Made by a program: the position numbers and the translations under genes. 47,468 nt of DNA, from positions 1-47,468 of the forward strand of contig JABINZ010000134.1 of NCBI GenBank assembly GCA_018698135.1, read 5' to 3'. Below are positions 7,837 to 16,186 of the stretch, piece after piece. Every line of letters begins with the position of its first letter. Position 1 is the first letter of the stretch. Below the pieces are notes generated by a model that was not told where the DNA came from, ran no database searches, and worked only from the letters and a program-made list of their open reading frames with translations. Origin of the DNA: Bacteroidota bacterium (GTDB lineage: Bacteria; Bacteroidota; Bacteroidia; CAILMK01; JAAYUY01).

Positions 7837-8218
7837 TAAATGGTTTTACTTTCGCTTATAGTGAACGAAATTTGTTTTGTAATTTCTATGACTTTGTTTT
7901 TTTAAGGCGTCATAACAATTCTTAAAAACATTAATATGGTCTAGAAGTCTTTAAAATTGTTCTGGATAGGTTTTTAATATCACCAGATAAATCATATTAG
8001 ACAAAGATACCTATTTAAACCCCACTATAGTTATATACCAATTGGATTATGAAATGCTTGCATAAAATCTATTGACGATAAAGTCAGCTTTCGTTAAAAC
8101 TTTGGGTGACAAAGGTTTTCTTTGAGGATGGTGAAGTAAAGAGTAAGTTCCCTCCCAACGTGCCAAACCATTGTATCACATTGCTTAGTATAATAAAACA
8201 ACCAACTAGAACAAAATA
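7837..8218. other. Gene-free stretch between methyltransferase and higBA
   Basis: About 380 bp without a convincing reading frame. It contains a minus-strand -7 candidate (TATCTTTG as read on the minus strand, 8002-8009) that could serve the methyltransferase gene, and one unit of the dispersed palindromic repeat (8077-8116). I see nothing else. Confidence 0.5.
8077..8116 (+). repeat. Single diverged unit of the dispersed palindromic repeat
   Basis: It begins ATAAAGTCA, continues with TTTCGTTA and ends GGTGACAAAG. This aligns over about 37 bp, with few mismatches, to the first unit of the array at 977-1070. Its stem is imperfect. It lies in the gap upstream of higBA. Confidence 0.65.
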
Positions 8219-8257
8219 TCCCAAATTGGGAAATGCGGATTAATTTTTGTATATTTG
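8219..8257 (+). promoter_or_regulatory. higBA promoter with overlapping inverted-repeat operator
   Basis: An exact inverted repeat, TCCCAA-A-TTGGGA (8219-8231), contains the -33 TTG (8226-8228). After 21 nt comes a consensus -7 box, TATATTTG (8250-8257). Only 4 nt separate the box from the higB ATG at 8262, so the transcript should start at or within a few bases of the start codon. The repeat is well placed for autorepression by the HigA helix-turn-helix protein; that role is inferred. Confidence 0.7.
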
Positions 8258-8261
8258 CATA

Positions 8262-8561
8262 ATGAGAATTATTGCATTTCGGACTATACGGGATTTTTTT
8301 GAGAGACCTGAGTACTCAGATTCCGAGGCATCTTTAAGAGCATGGTATCATGATGTTAAAAAAGCAGAGTGGAAAAATTCAAATGAACTAAAACAGCTAT
8401 ATAAAAATGCAAGTATTCTTGGAGAAGGAAAAGTGGTTTTTAATATAAAAGGCAATGATTACAGATTAGTAGTTGCAATTGACTATGATTTTCAAGTGAT
8501 TTTTATAAGATTTATTGGAACTCATAAGCAATACGACAAAATTGATGCTAAAACGATTTGA
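8262..8561 (+). CDS. higB: HigB-type mRNA-interferase toxin
   Basis: 99 aa. The sequence follows the HigB family closely: SLRAWYHDVKKAEWKN near residues 23-38, then ASILGEGKVVFNIKGN-YRLVVAI and FIRFIGTHKQYDKIDA at the end. Proteins of this RelE-like fold cut mRNA on the ribosome when free and are neutralised by the antitoxin encoded next. The length is as usual. I start at ATG 8262; the TTG at 8247 lies inside the promoter. The order toxin then antitoxin, and the 2-nt gap to higA, are typical of higBA. The overlapping promoter/operator is described separately. Confidence 0.93.
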   Translation: MRIIAFRTIRDFFERPEYSDSEASLRAWYHDVKKAEWKNSNELKQLYKNASILGEGKVVFNIKGNDYRLVVAIDYDFQVIFIRFIGTHKQYDKIDAKTI

Positions 8562-8563
8562 TT

Positions 8564-8914
8564 ATGGAAATTAGACCAATAAAAACAGAGCAAGACTATA
8601 ATTCAGCCTTAGAAAGGATTGAAGAATTATGGGGCGCCAAAAAAGATACTCCAAAAGGTGATGAATTGGACTTACTAGTAACTTTAGTTGAATCTTATGA
8701 AATGAAACATTACCCAATTGCACCTCCTGACCCAATAGATGCAATTAAATTTCGGATGGAACAGATGGGTATGAAAAAAGAAGATATGGTTAAATATCTT
8801 GGAAGCCAAAGTAGAGTAAGCGAAATTTTGAACAGGAAAAGAAAGTTGACCCTTAAAATGGTAAAGGCATTGTATAAAGGATTAAAAATACCTGCAGATA
8901 TTTTGTTAGCCTGA
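8564..8914 (+). CDS. higA: HigA-type antitoxin (XRE HTH)
   Basis: 117 aa. The N-terminal half (RPIKTEQDYNSALERIEELW, then GDELDLLVTLVESYEMKHYPI) is the dimerising, toxin-binding part of this HigA subgroup. The C-terminal half is a Cro/CI-type HTH (MKKEDMVKYLG, then SRVSEILNRKRKLTLKMVKAL). It neutralises HigB and should repress the shared promoter through the inverted repeat at 8219-8231. I chose ATG 8564, 2 nt after the toxin stop; a TTG at 8558 overlapping the toxin gene is less likely. Confidence 0.93.
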   Translation: MEIRPIKTEQDYNSALERIEELWGAKKDTPKGDELDLLVTLVESYEMKHYPIAPPDPIDAIKFRMEQMGMKKEDMVKYLGSQSRVSEILNRKRKLTLKMVKALYKGLKIPADILLA

Positions 8915-8956
8915 TTGACAAATAATCAAAGAACCAAACCATAATTAATTAAGAAT

Positions 8957-9391
8957 ATGAAAGGAACTTGGAATGGGTATTACACATATAATAACCAAGC
9001 AGCCCAAGAGGCTATTGGACACCAAATGACTTATTTCAAATTGAAAATTAAAGAAATTAATCAAGAGTATTTTACAGGAGAAGTCTCTGATGATCTTGAA
9101 TCTGGGGGTTCAGCTGGGATTGGTTTTATTAAAGGAGTAATCAATAAACGAAATGTTGATTTTATTAAAGAAATGCCAATTAATACAATAATAGATTTTG
9201 ATGGGAAAAGGAGAGAATTTGACAGGAAGCATCCCAAGATATATTATTCTGGGATATTAAGTTTAGATAATAAAACCATAGAGGGTGAATGGAGATTTAA
9301 ATTTGGATTCATGTTTATTGGTTTTTTACCCATTCCTGTTCTCCCGACTAAAGGGAAATTTGAAATGAGGAAACAATTCATCGAAGAATAG
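8957..9391 (+). CDS. Hypothetical cytoplasmic protein, 144 aa
   Basis: There is no signal peptide. The sequence starts MKGTWNGYYTY and continues with strand-like segments (FKLKIKEINQEYFTGEVSD, IEGEWRFKFGFMFIG), suggesting a small lipocalin-like beta-barrel in which the opening WNGYY and the later GEWRF pair as in other small barrels. The gene starts 42 nt after higA and may ride on that transcript, but nothing links it to the toxin system functionally. Family not recognised. Confidence 0.65.
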   Translation: MKGTWNGYYTYNNQAAQEAIGHQMTYFKLKIKEINQEYFTGEVSDDLESGGSAGIGFIKGVINKRNVDFIKEMPINTIIDFDGKRREFDRKHPKIYYSGILSLDNKTIEGEWRFKFGFMFIGFLPIPVLPTKGKFEMRKQFIEE

Positions 9392-9793
9392 TAAAAACAG
9401 TTCAAAATAAGCCGTAATGAGGGACTTCTATTCCTATTTTGTAATCCTTACCCCATTCGTTTTCTTGATCATATTGATAGTTGTAAATGAGAATATCAGA
9501 TCGTTTATTTAAACGTTTCCTTTATCGTTGTTTTCAGTATCTTTACAACTGCAAAAAGTTATAATTACCTTTTGTATTAATAAACACAAAAATTCTAGTA
9601 GAAAATTAGTATTAACAAAATCTTAATAGGTTGGTTCAACACATTAATGATTTTATTCCTACAAAATATCACAATCATTACAAAAAAGAAATAGCAAAAA
9701 TTGAGGACATGCAATAGACGTTTTCAGAGAATTAGTCCTTTATAAATTCTCAATTGCAATAACATTATAACAAACTTCAAACTGTTTCTTTGT
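9392..9793. other. Gene-free stretch upstream of the cyanophycin operon
   Basis: About 400 bp, very AT-rich, with stops in all frames and no protein-like frame. Near-consensus -7 boxes exist (for example TATCTTTA near 9528), but none is perfect. The stretch holds no repeat that I can see. Its length suggests room for regulatory sites of the operon that starts at 9885. Confidence 0.4.
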
Positions 9794-9835
9794 CCGATAT
9801 AGATAGCCGATTTTCAAAAGCTTTTGGCCTATCGG
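9794..9835 (+). promoter_or_regulatory. Nested inverted repeat upstream of cphB
   Basis: CCGATA (9794-9799) pairs with TATCGG (9830-9835) and encloses the perfect 12-bp palindrome CAAAAGCTTTTG (9815-9826). An alternative pairing is GATAGCC with GGCCTATC. The structure lies 50 nt before the cphB start. It is either an operator for a dimeric regulator or an mRNA leader hairpin; there is no T-run, so it is not a simple terminator. Confidence 0.45.
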
Positions 9836-9884
9836 GACTTTCTACTGAGAATAATTTTTCCTTAACAAATTGAGTTAAACATGT

Positions 9885-10757
9885 ATGATGAAAGAGGCAA
9901 AGGATTTTGAAAAGAACAACGGTGTTATAGTGCCAAAAGGCTTGTTAGTGGCTGTTGGCGGAAACGAAGACAAAGAACATGATTTATTCGTATTACGAAA
10001 AATTGTTTCTTTAGTAAAAAAAGACCTCGTTCTTATTGAGATTATTACCACTGCCAGTGAAATACCAGAAGAAGTTGGCAAAATGTATCAGAGAGCATTT
10101 GACAAGATTGACAATACAGCTGTTCAATTTATGCACATAAGAACAAGAGAGCAAACAGAAGAGGAACAATATATAGAACGACTAAAAAAATGCCACATTA
10201 TATTTTTCACAGGTGGCGATCAACTTCGAATTACAAGTATATTAGGAGGTACAGTATTTATGGATGTTATAAAAAACAAATACCATACTGAAGAGTGTAT
10301 TGTAGCTGGAACAAGTGCAGGAGCAACAGCCATGTCGCAAACAATGATTTTTGATGGAGAAAGTGCAGAAGCCTTGGTAAAGGGATCTGTTAATGTTACA
10401 GCTGGCATGGGCTTAGTTCAAAATATAATAATCGATAGCCACTTTATTAAAAGAGGTCGTTTTAGTCGTTTAATGGAACTAATCACCTCAACCCCAGGTC
10501 ATCTTGGAATTGGATTGGGTGAGGACACCGGTATCATTATTAGAAAGGGATATTTGATTGAGGCAATAGGAAATGGCTTGGTGGCAATTTTTAATGGGAA
10601 ACGCATCCAGTATTCCAATATTTATTCAATAAAAATAGGAGAAGCCATTGCTGTTGAAAATATGCAAGTGCATACCTTAGTTAATGGTTACGGCTATGAT
10701 GTTTTAAATGAGATGTTTCTCCAACCATCGGAATTGGAGAAATTACTTACTAATTAA
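9885..10757 (+). CDS. cphB: Cyanophycinase (peptidase family S51)
   Basis: 290 aa, intracellular (no signal peptide). It hydrolyses cyanophycin, the branched poly-Asp/Arg reserve polymer, to beta-Asp-Arg dipeptides. The nucleophile elbow GTSAGA holds Ser144. His186 in SHFIKRGRFSRL and Glu213 in GLGEDTG follow at spacings of 42 and 27 residues, as I recall for Synechocystis CphB (Ser132, His174, Glu201). FFTGGDQ upstream is the usual oxyanion/GGDQ segment. The protein is about 20 residues longer at the N-terminus than the shortest homologs. ATG 9885 is directly followed by a second ATG, so the true start could be 9888. cphA follows after 10 nt, giving an operon. Confidence 0.95.
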   Translation: MMKEAKDFEKNNGVIVPKGLLVAVGGNEDKEHDLFVLRKIVSLVKKDLVLIEIITTASEIPEEVGKMYQRAFDKIDNTAVQFMHIRTREQTEEEQYIERLKKCHIIFFTGGDQLRITSILGGTVFMDVIKNKYHTEECIVAGTSAGATAMSQTMIFDGESAEALVKGSVNVTAGMGLVQNIIIDSHFIKRGRFSRLMELITSTPGHLGIGLGEDTGIIIRKGYLIEAIGNGLVAIFNGKRIQYSNIYSIKIGEAIAVENMQVHTLVNGYGYDVLNEMFLQPSELEKLLTN

Positions 10758-10767
10758 TTATTTTATT

Positions 10768-13404
10768 ATGGAAATACGTGAAATACGCGCATTAAGAGGT
10801 GCAAACTATTATTCCAGATACCCTGTTATCTACATGCAAGTGGCTCTTGGTGAACTGGAAGAAAAACCATCGGATACAATCCCAGGATTCAAAACCAGAA
10901 TTGAAAAAATACTTCCATCTCTTATTGAACACCAATGCTCTCCAGGCCATCGTGGCGGATTCTTTGAGCGCCTTGACAGAGGCACTTGGGCCGGTCATAT
11001 TGCAGAACATATTGCTATTGAAATTCAATGTCTGGCACAAATGGAGGTTGGCTTTGGGAAAACATATAGTACCGATGATTATGGAATATACAATATAGTA
11101 TATAGATATAGAGACGAAGAAGTTGGAATAGAAGCGGGTAAATACGCAGTGCAAATAGTTAATAACCTATTTAATAGTCAGGAAACTGACATACCTCCAA
11201 TCATTCAGCGATTAAAGGAAATAAGAGAAAATAACCTTTTTGGCCCATCGACTCAATCTATTGTTTCTGAAGCTAATAACAGGTCTATTCCGGTCATAAG
11301 ATTAAATGATGACAGCTATGTTCAGCTTGGCTATGGTATTCATCAAAGAAGAATTCAGGCAACTATTATTGATACGACCTCTGCTATTGGAGTTGAAATA
11401 GCTGATGATAAAAAACGGACAAAAGATTTGCTTTCGGGAATGGGTATACCTGTTCCTAAAGGGTATTCGGTAGAAACTTTATCTGAAGCATTGGAAGCAG
11501 CTGAAACCATAGGATATCCAGTTGCCATCAAACCCGTTTCAGGCAATCATGGAAGAGGCATTACCACCAATATATTAAGCCCTTCAGATTTGGAAACATC
11601 ATTCCAAAATGCAAAAAAATTCAGTGAATATCTTGTGGTTGAAAAATTCCTATCTGGCTCAGATTATCGTATGCTGGTTATCGATGGGAAATTTATAGCT
11701 GCATCCAGAAGAGATCCTGCATCTATTGTTGGTGATGGGAAATCCACCATTCAGCAATTGGTAAATGAGATAAATCTTGACCCAAACAGAGGTTTTGGTC
11801 ACGAGAAAATTCTCACTCGTATTGCAATTGATTACATGACAGAGCGTCTTTTGAGTCAAAAACAATTGACGCTGCAATCAATTATTCCGAAAGACGAGAA
11901 ACTCTATATCAAATCTACAGCAAATTTAAGTGCAGGAGGAATCGCTATTGATGTAACGGATGAAGTGCATCCGATGACAAAAACAATAGCAGAACGCATA
12001 TCTCAAATCGTAGGATTAAATGTAATTGGTATCGATCTTATTACAAGTGACCATAGAATTCCATTATCAAATGACAATGGAGGCGTTATCGAAGTTAATG
12101 CAGCACCAGGTTTTCGTATGCATGTAAACCCATTTGAAGGGAAATCCAAAAATGTAGCAGGAGCAATTGTAGACATGCTTTTCCCTCCAGGGTCTAAATT
12201 CGACATTCCCATTGTAGCGGTTACGGGTACAAATGGAAAAACAACCACTACCCGACTCATTTCGCATATAATTGGGCTGAATGGAAACATTGTTGGAATG
12301 ACATCAACAGATGGGATTGTTTTTGGCAATGACTTGATTCTTGAAGGTGATTATAGCGGGCCTGAAGGTGCAAAAATTGTACTGAGGGATGCATCTATAG
12401 ATCATGCAGTATTGGAAGTAGCAAGAGGAGGAATTATTCGGAGGGGGCTTGGATATGAAGAAAGTGATGTTGCTGTGGTGACAAATATCACACAGGATCA
12501 TCTCGGTGAAGGAGGAATTAACACCCTCGAAGAACTCGCCAGATTAAAAGGCACTATTGTGGAGGCAATAAAACCATCAGGTTACGCAGTATTGAATGCA
12601 GATGATGATTTGGTCTTGACACTAAAAGAGAAAACAAAAGGGCGCGTAATCCTATTTTCTATCAATCACAATAATCCTGAATTGCAAAAACACCATGCCG
12701 AAGGACATATTATTGTAACTCTTATTGATGGAGTCATTATCATTCAACAAGGATCTTTGATCTCTACTGTTGCTAACGTAATTGAAATACCTCTCACCCT
12801 TAATGGTAATGCCTTATTCAATGTGTCAAATACTCTAGCCGCAGTTGGGGCAACCTATGCATTAGGATTAAACGAGAAACAAATAAGAGCTGGTGTTATC
12901 AGTTTCAGCCCATCCATTGGTCAATCTCCAGGCAGAATGAATATTATTGACATGGGTAAATTTAAGGTGATGATTGACTACAGTCATAATATTGGAGCCG
13001 TTATAGCTACAGGAAAAATGCTTCCTTTTGTTGCTCCGGGGAAAAAAATTAGAATGGCAGTAGGTACAGGAAATCGCAGAACCCAAGATATAATTGATTT
13101 CGGAGAAAGCCTTGCTGAATTTTATGATTATGTAGTGATTAAAGATACTGATCCGCGCGATAGAGCCCCCGGGGAAACATGCGAACTGGTAAAACAGGGT
13201 TTACTTAAAGCTGGTTATTCTAAAGATAATATAGATATTATAATTGATGGAAGAGAAGCTACACAAAAAGCCCTGAATATGGCATCTGATGGCGATATTG
13301 TTGTTCTTCAAGCAGATGATATACAACAAGTGATTCAAGATGTGATCGATTATAAAGAAATACTGGCCGAAGAAATACTTCGTGCTTTAAAACTTGAAAA
13401 ATGA
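10768..13404 (+). CDS. cphA: Cyanophycin synthetase
   Basis: 878 aa, the usual CphA1 length. It polymerises Asp and Arg with ATP into cyanophycin, adding Asp to the backbone and Arg to each side chain. The N-terminal domain (1-200) starts MEIREIRALRGANYY and includes SPGHRGGFFERL. The ATP-grasp domain (about 210-480) contains YPVAIKPVSGNHGRG and GVIEVNAAPGFRMH. The Mur-ligase-like domain (from about 485) has the P-loop GTNGKTTTTRL, TNITQDHLG, and the C-terminal SPGRMN, DYSHN and DTDPRDRAPGE. All three domains look intact. I start at ATG 10768; an earlier frame start would overlap cphB. The stop overlaps the next start (ATGA). Confidence 0.97.
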   Translation: MEIREIRALRGANYYSRYPVIYMQVALGELEEKPSDTIPGFKTRIEKILPSLIEHQCSPGHRGGFFERLDRGTWAGHIAEHIAIEIQCLAQMEVGFGKTYSTDDYGIYNIVYRYRDEEVGIEAGKYAVQIVNNLFNSQETDIPPIIQRLKEIRENNLFGPSTQSIVSEANNRSIPVIRLNDDSYVQLGYGIHQRRIQATIIDTTSAIGVEIADDKKRTKDLLSGMGIPVPKGYSVETLSEALEAAETIGYPVAIKPVSGNHGRGITTNILSPSDLETSFQNAKKFSEYLVVEKFLSGSDYRMLVIDGKFIAASRRDPASIVGDGKSTIQQLVNEINLDPNRGFGHEKILTRIAIDYMTERLLSQKQLTLQSIIPKDEKLYIKSTANLSAGGIAIDVTDEVHPMTKTIAERISQIVGLNVIGIDLITSDHRIPLSNDNGGVIEVNAAPGFRMHVNPFEGKSKNVAGAIVDMLFPPGSKFDIPIVAVTGTNGKTTTTRLISHIIGLNGNIVGMTSTDGIVFGNDLILEGDYSGPEGAKIVLRDASIDHAVLEVARGGIIRRGLGYEESDVAVVTNITQDHLGEGGINTLEELARLKGTIVEAIKPSGYAVLNADDDLVLTLKEKTKGRVILFSINHNNPELQKHHAEGHIIVTLIDGVIIIQQGSLISTVANVIEIPLTLNGNALFNVSNTLAAVGATYALGLNEKQIRAGVISFSPSIGQSPGRMNIIDMGKFKVMIDYSHNIGAVIATGKMLPFVAPGKKIRMAVGTGNRRTQDIIDFGESLAEFYDYVVIKDTDPRDRAPGETCELVKQGLLKAGYSKDNIDIIIDGREATQKALNMASDGDIVVLQADDIQQVIQDVIDYKEILAEEILRALKLEK

Positions 13405-14333
13405 GCAAAATTGCTATAGCCATACATGGTGGTGCAGGTACAGTCTTAAAAAAATATATTACTACTGAACAAGAAGCGGCTTATAAAAAAGCCCTAAAGC
13501 AGGCATTAGATGTTGGCTATGCTGCCCTCGAACAAAACAAAACTGCAGTGGATGCAGTGGAATTATCAATTATTGAAATGGAAAATTCTCCATTGTTTAA
13601 TGCTGGAAAAGGGGCAGTTTTTTCAAATAAAGGTACTCACGAAATGGATGCTTCTATCATGGAAGGGAAAACACTTTATGCCGGAGCTGTAGCCTTAGTA
13701 CAAAGCATAAAAAACCCTATTTCTTTGGCAAGATTAATCATGGATAAATCAGAACATGTAATGCTTGCAGGTGAAGGGGCCATTGAGTTTGCTAAGAAAA
13801 TGAAATGCAAGTTTGAACAAGACAGCTACTTCTATGATGAATTCAGATATCAACAATGGTTGGAAGTGAAAGGTTCGGATAAAGTTCAGTTAGATCATTC
13901 AGTAAATAAAAATAAAAAGATAGGAACCATTGGGGCTGTTGCTTTTGATGCTTTTGGAAATCTTGCTGCTGGTACATCTACAGGAGGAGTAACCAATAAA
14001 AAGATTGGTCGAATTGGCGATAGCCCAATAATTGGTAGTGGAACCTACGCCAATAACCTCACATGTGCGATTTCTTGCACTGGTACGGGAGAGTTTTTTA
14101 TGAGAGGGGTGGTTGCCTATGATATTTCCTGTTTAATGGAATACAAAGGAATGAGCATAGTTGATGCTTGCCATGAGGTTGTAAACAATAAATTATTGAA
14201 ATTAGGTGGAGATGGTGGCCTTGTAGGAGTAGATGCTTGTGGAAACATTGCTATATCCTTTAATACCGAAGGGATGTACCGTGCTTATAAACAATCTGAT
14301 AAATCAGAAGTGATAGCTATTTACAAGGATTAA
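13401..14333 (+). CDS. iaaA: Isoaspartyl peptidase / type III asparaginase (Ntn hydrolase)
   Basis: 310 aa, a proenzyme that should cleave itself before Thr176 (IGTIGAVAFD) to give alpha and beta chains; the new N-terminal Thr is the nucleophile. Other family marks are IHGGAG at the start, NAGKGAVF, DASIM, the TSTGG and GRIGDSPIIGSGTYA segment, and GTGEFFMR. The known role is hydrolysis of beta-aspartyl dipeptides; in this operon the natural substrate is beta-Asp-Arg released by CphB, yielding free Asp and Arg. The start codon overlaps the cphA stop by 4 nt, implying translational coupling. No separate secretion signal. Confidence 0.95.
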   Translation: MSKIAIAIHGGAGTVLKKYITTEQEAAYKKALKQALDVGYAALEQNKTAVDAVELSIIEMENSPLFNAGKGAVFSNKGTHEMDASIMEGKTLYAGAVALVQSIKNPISLARLIMDKSEHVMLAGEGAIEFAKKMKCKFEQDSYFYDEFRYQQWLEVKGSDKVQLDHSVNKNKKIGTIGAVAFDAFGNLAAGTSTGGVTNKKIGRIGDSPIIGSGTYANNLTCAISCTGTGEFFMRGVVAYDISCLMEYKGMSIVDACHEVVNNKLLKLGGDGGLVGVDACGNIAISFNTEGMYRAYKQSDKSEVIAIYKD

Positions 14334-14456
14334 TATAAATACTTGTTCCTTTATAGGGTATATACAAAGTATTGTAAAACCAATTACAATATGGAAAGAA
14401 GCAGCTCACAAAATTTTTCATCAACATAATTTTAAATTAATAATGAAAAATTTATG

Positions 14457-14464
14457 TAGGTTTG
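14457..14464 (+). promoter_or_regulatory. Candidate -7 box upstream of the M28 peptidase gene
   Basis: TAGGTTTG matches TAnnTTTG. No clear -33 box is seen. It implies a leader of about 115 nt that would include the hairpin at 14539-14561. Confidence 0.35.
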
Positions 14465-14538
14465 AGCCGCCAAAAGTCAGTTATATGAAACGAACATGAG
14501 TAAAATATTCCTCATATTGGGGGATGATTATCATGTGA

Positions 14539-14561
14539 GTTCTCCCGAGTTATTCGGGAAC
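14539..14561 (+). other. Strong hairpin in the leader of the M28 peptidase gene
   Basis: GTTC(T)CCCGA and TCGGGAAC form an 8-bp stem with one bulged T and a GTTAT loop. It is followed by A-rich, not T-rich, DNA, so it is not an intrinsic terminator on this strand. It ends 23 nt before the ATG at 14585 and might affect translation or mRNA stability. Confidence 0.5.
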
Positions 14562-14584
14562 CTTAAAAAAATAATTATAGACAT

Positions 14585-16162
14585 ATGAAATACCTAAAAT
14601 TCATTTTCCCCCTATTTATTTTATCCTTATTTGCATTCCAAACTACAGATGGTGATGATCCGGTTATTGCTAAAATCATAGAAATCGGACAAACCGACAA
14701 CCAGGCCATGGATCATTTAGATATTTTGTGCAACCGATTTGGTGGTCGACCCATTGGTTCTGACGCGTATGAAAATGCAGCAAATTGGGCTGCCTTTAAA
14801 TTCAAAGAATGGGGAATGGACGTTGAATTGGATGAAGCGGGCGAATTGCCTATCGGTTTTAACAGAGGTCCATGGTTTGGGAAAATGCTTGATGTTGATG
14901 GCTTTCATTTGCATTTTGCAACCCCGTCTTATACGGCCGGAACCAAAGGAGTGCAAAGAGGTGAAGTTTTGATTGAGCCAAAAACACAGGCTGAATTCAA
15001 CAACATAAAAGGTAAACTCAAAGGAGCCTGGGTTTTGATTACTGGTGTGAACGATGGTTTTCCGATTGATATTTCAGCCAAAGCTGACCAAATAAGAGAC
15101 TCTATTGTTGCATTAAATAAAGAAATTGATAAAGAGAACGATGTCATTCGTAGAGAAAACAGGCATAGTAAAAAACAGAAAGAGCTTCTACCCTACTATG
15201 AAGAGCCAGCTTTGTTCTACCGACAAATGGTAGAAGCTGGAATATTGGGTATTATTCAGTCATCAAAGCTTCCCATAAGGGCTATGTATGATCGAAAGAA
15301 TATCATGAGTATGACGTTTGAGAATCTGCCAAGCGTACCCGATATTAAGCTTGACGAACATCAATATAAAATCATAGAGCAGAAAGTGAAAGAAAGATTA
15401 TACTTTCAGTTAGAATTTGATATTCGCAATCATTTCAAAATGGGTCCCATTAAATATCACAATGTAATTGGCATTATTCCTGGAACCGAATTTCCAGATG
15501 AATATGTAATTATGGGTGGACATTTGGATGCTTATGATGTAGCCACCGGAGGCGTTGATGATGGTTCAGGAGCTACACCTGCCATGGAAGCGGCCCGCCT
15601 GATTATGAAAGCTGGGGGAAAACCAAAGCGGACTATTCTGGTTTGTTTATGGGCTGGAGAAGAATTTGGTTTGTTGGGTTCAACCAGTTGGATTTTGCGA
15701 AATGAAGACAAACTGGGGAAAATATCCAATATGTTTAATCGTGATGGAGGACCTGCTGTAACCACAGGAATAAGTGTAACTGAAGCCATGCTTGATGATA
15801 TGGAAAAGATTTGTGCACCACTAAACAGCATCAATCCTGAGTTCCCTTTTGAAATTAAAACCAAGGAAGCTCGTCAGCAACCGCTTAAACCATGGGGAAC
15901 TGATAGTGGTCCTTTTGCAGTTATGGGTGTTCCTACCATGACATTTAGCACAGGATATCCAAGAGGTGACAATTTCGATTATCATGAAATTTGGCATACC
16001 GAAAGGGATTTATATAATAAAAGTATACCTGATTATCAGGAGCATACAGCCATTGTTACGGCTGTAGTCGTATATGGCGTTGCTAATTTAGATCATTTGT
16101 TGGATAGAGAAGGTTATTATATCCCCTCCAAAGAAAAAGGCACATTGCAGTATTTGAAATAG
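14585..16162 (+). CDS. Exported M28-family zinc metallopeptidase
   Basis: 525 aa with an N-terminal signal peptide (hydrophobic residues 4-18, mature part near TTDGDD). A PA-like insert covers about residues 120-270. The catalytic domain has the M28 zinc ligands His313 (GGHLDAYD), Asp325/326 (GGVDDGSGA), catalytic Glu359 with Glu360 (AGEEFGLLGS), an Asp in NRDGG and a C-terminal His in HEIWHTERD. Enzymes of this type are periplasmic or outer-membrane aminopeptidases or carboxypeptidases. A link to the cyanophycin operon 250 bp upstream is not supported by its export. The last 20 codons occur again at 18479-18541, evidence of a former paralog. Confidence 0.9.
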   Translation: MKYLKFIFPLFILSLFAFQTTDGDDPVIAKIIEIGQTDNQAMDHLDILCNRFGGRPIGSDAYENAANWAAFKFKEWGMDVELDEAGELPIGFNRGPWFGKMLDVDGFHLHFATPSYTAGTKGVQRGEVLIEPKTQAEFNNIKGKLKGAWVLITGVNDGFPIDISAKADQIRDSIVALNKEIDKENDVIRRENRHSKKQKELLPYYEEPALFYRQMVEAGILGIIQSSKLPIRAMYDRKNIMSMTFENLPSVPDIKLDEHQYKIIEQKVKERLYFQLEFDIRNHFKMGPIKYHNVIGIIPGTEFPDEYVIMGGHLDAYDVATGGVDDGSGATPAMEAARLIMKAGGKPKRTILVCLWAGEEFGLLGSTSWILRNEDKLGKISNMFNRDGGPAVTTGISVTEAMLDDMEKICAPLNSINPEFPFEIKTKEARQQPLKPWGTDSGPFAVMGVPTMTFSTGYPRGDNFDYHEIWHTERDLYNKSIPDYQEHTAIVTAVVVYGVANLDHLLDREGYYIPSKEKGTLQYLK

Positions 16163-16186
16163 AAGATGGAATAACATGATTTGCTT

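Noticed and set aside
10792-11154. A 120-codon minus-strand frame opposite cphA
   Set aside because: It lies wholly within the conserved N-terminal domain of cphA, has an odd Cys/Phe-rich composition and no promoter.
14585-16162. M28 peptidase as a fourth member of the cyanophycin operon
   Set aside because: It has a signal peptide, a 250-bp gap with its own -7 box and hairpin; the substrates of the operon enzymes are cytoplasmic.
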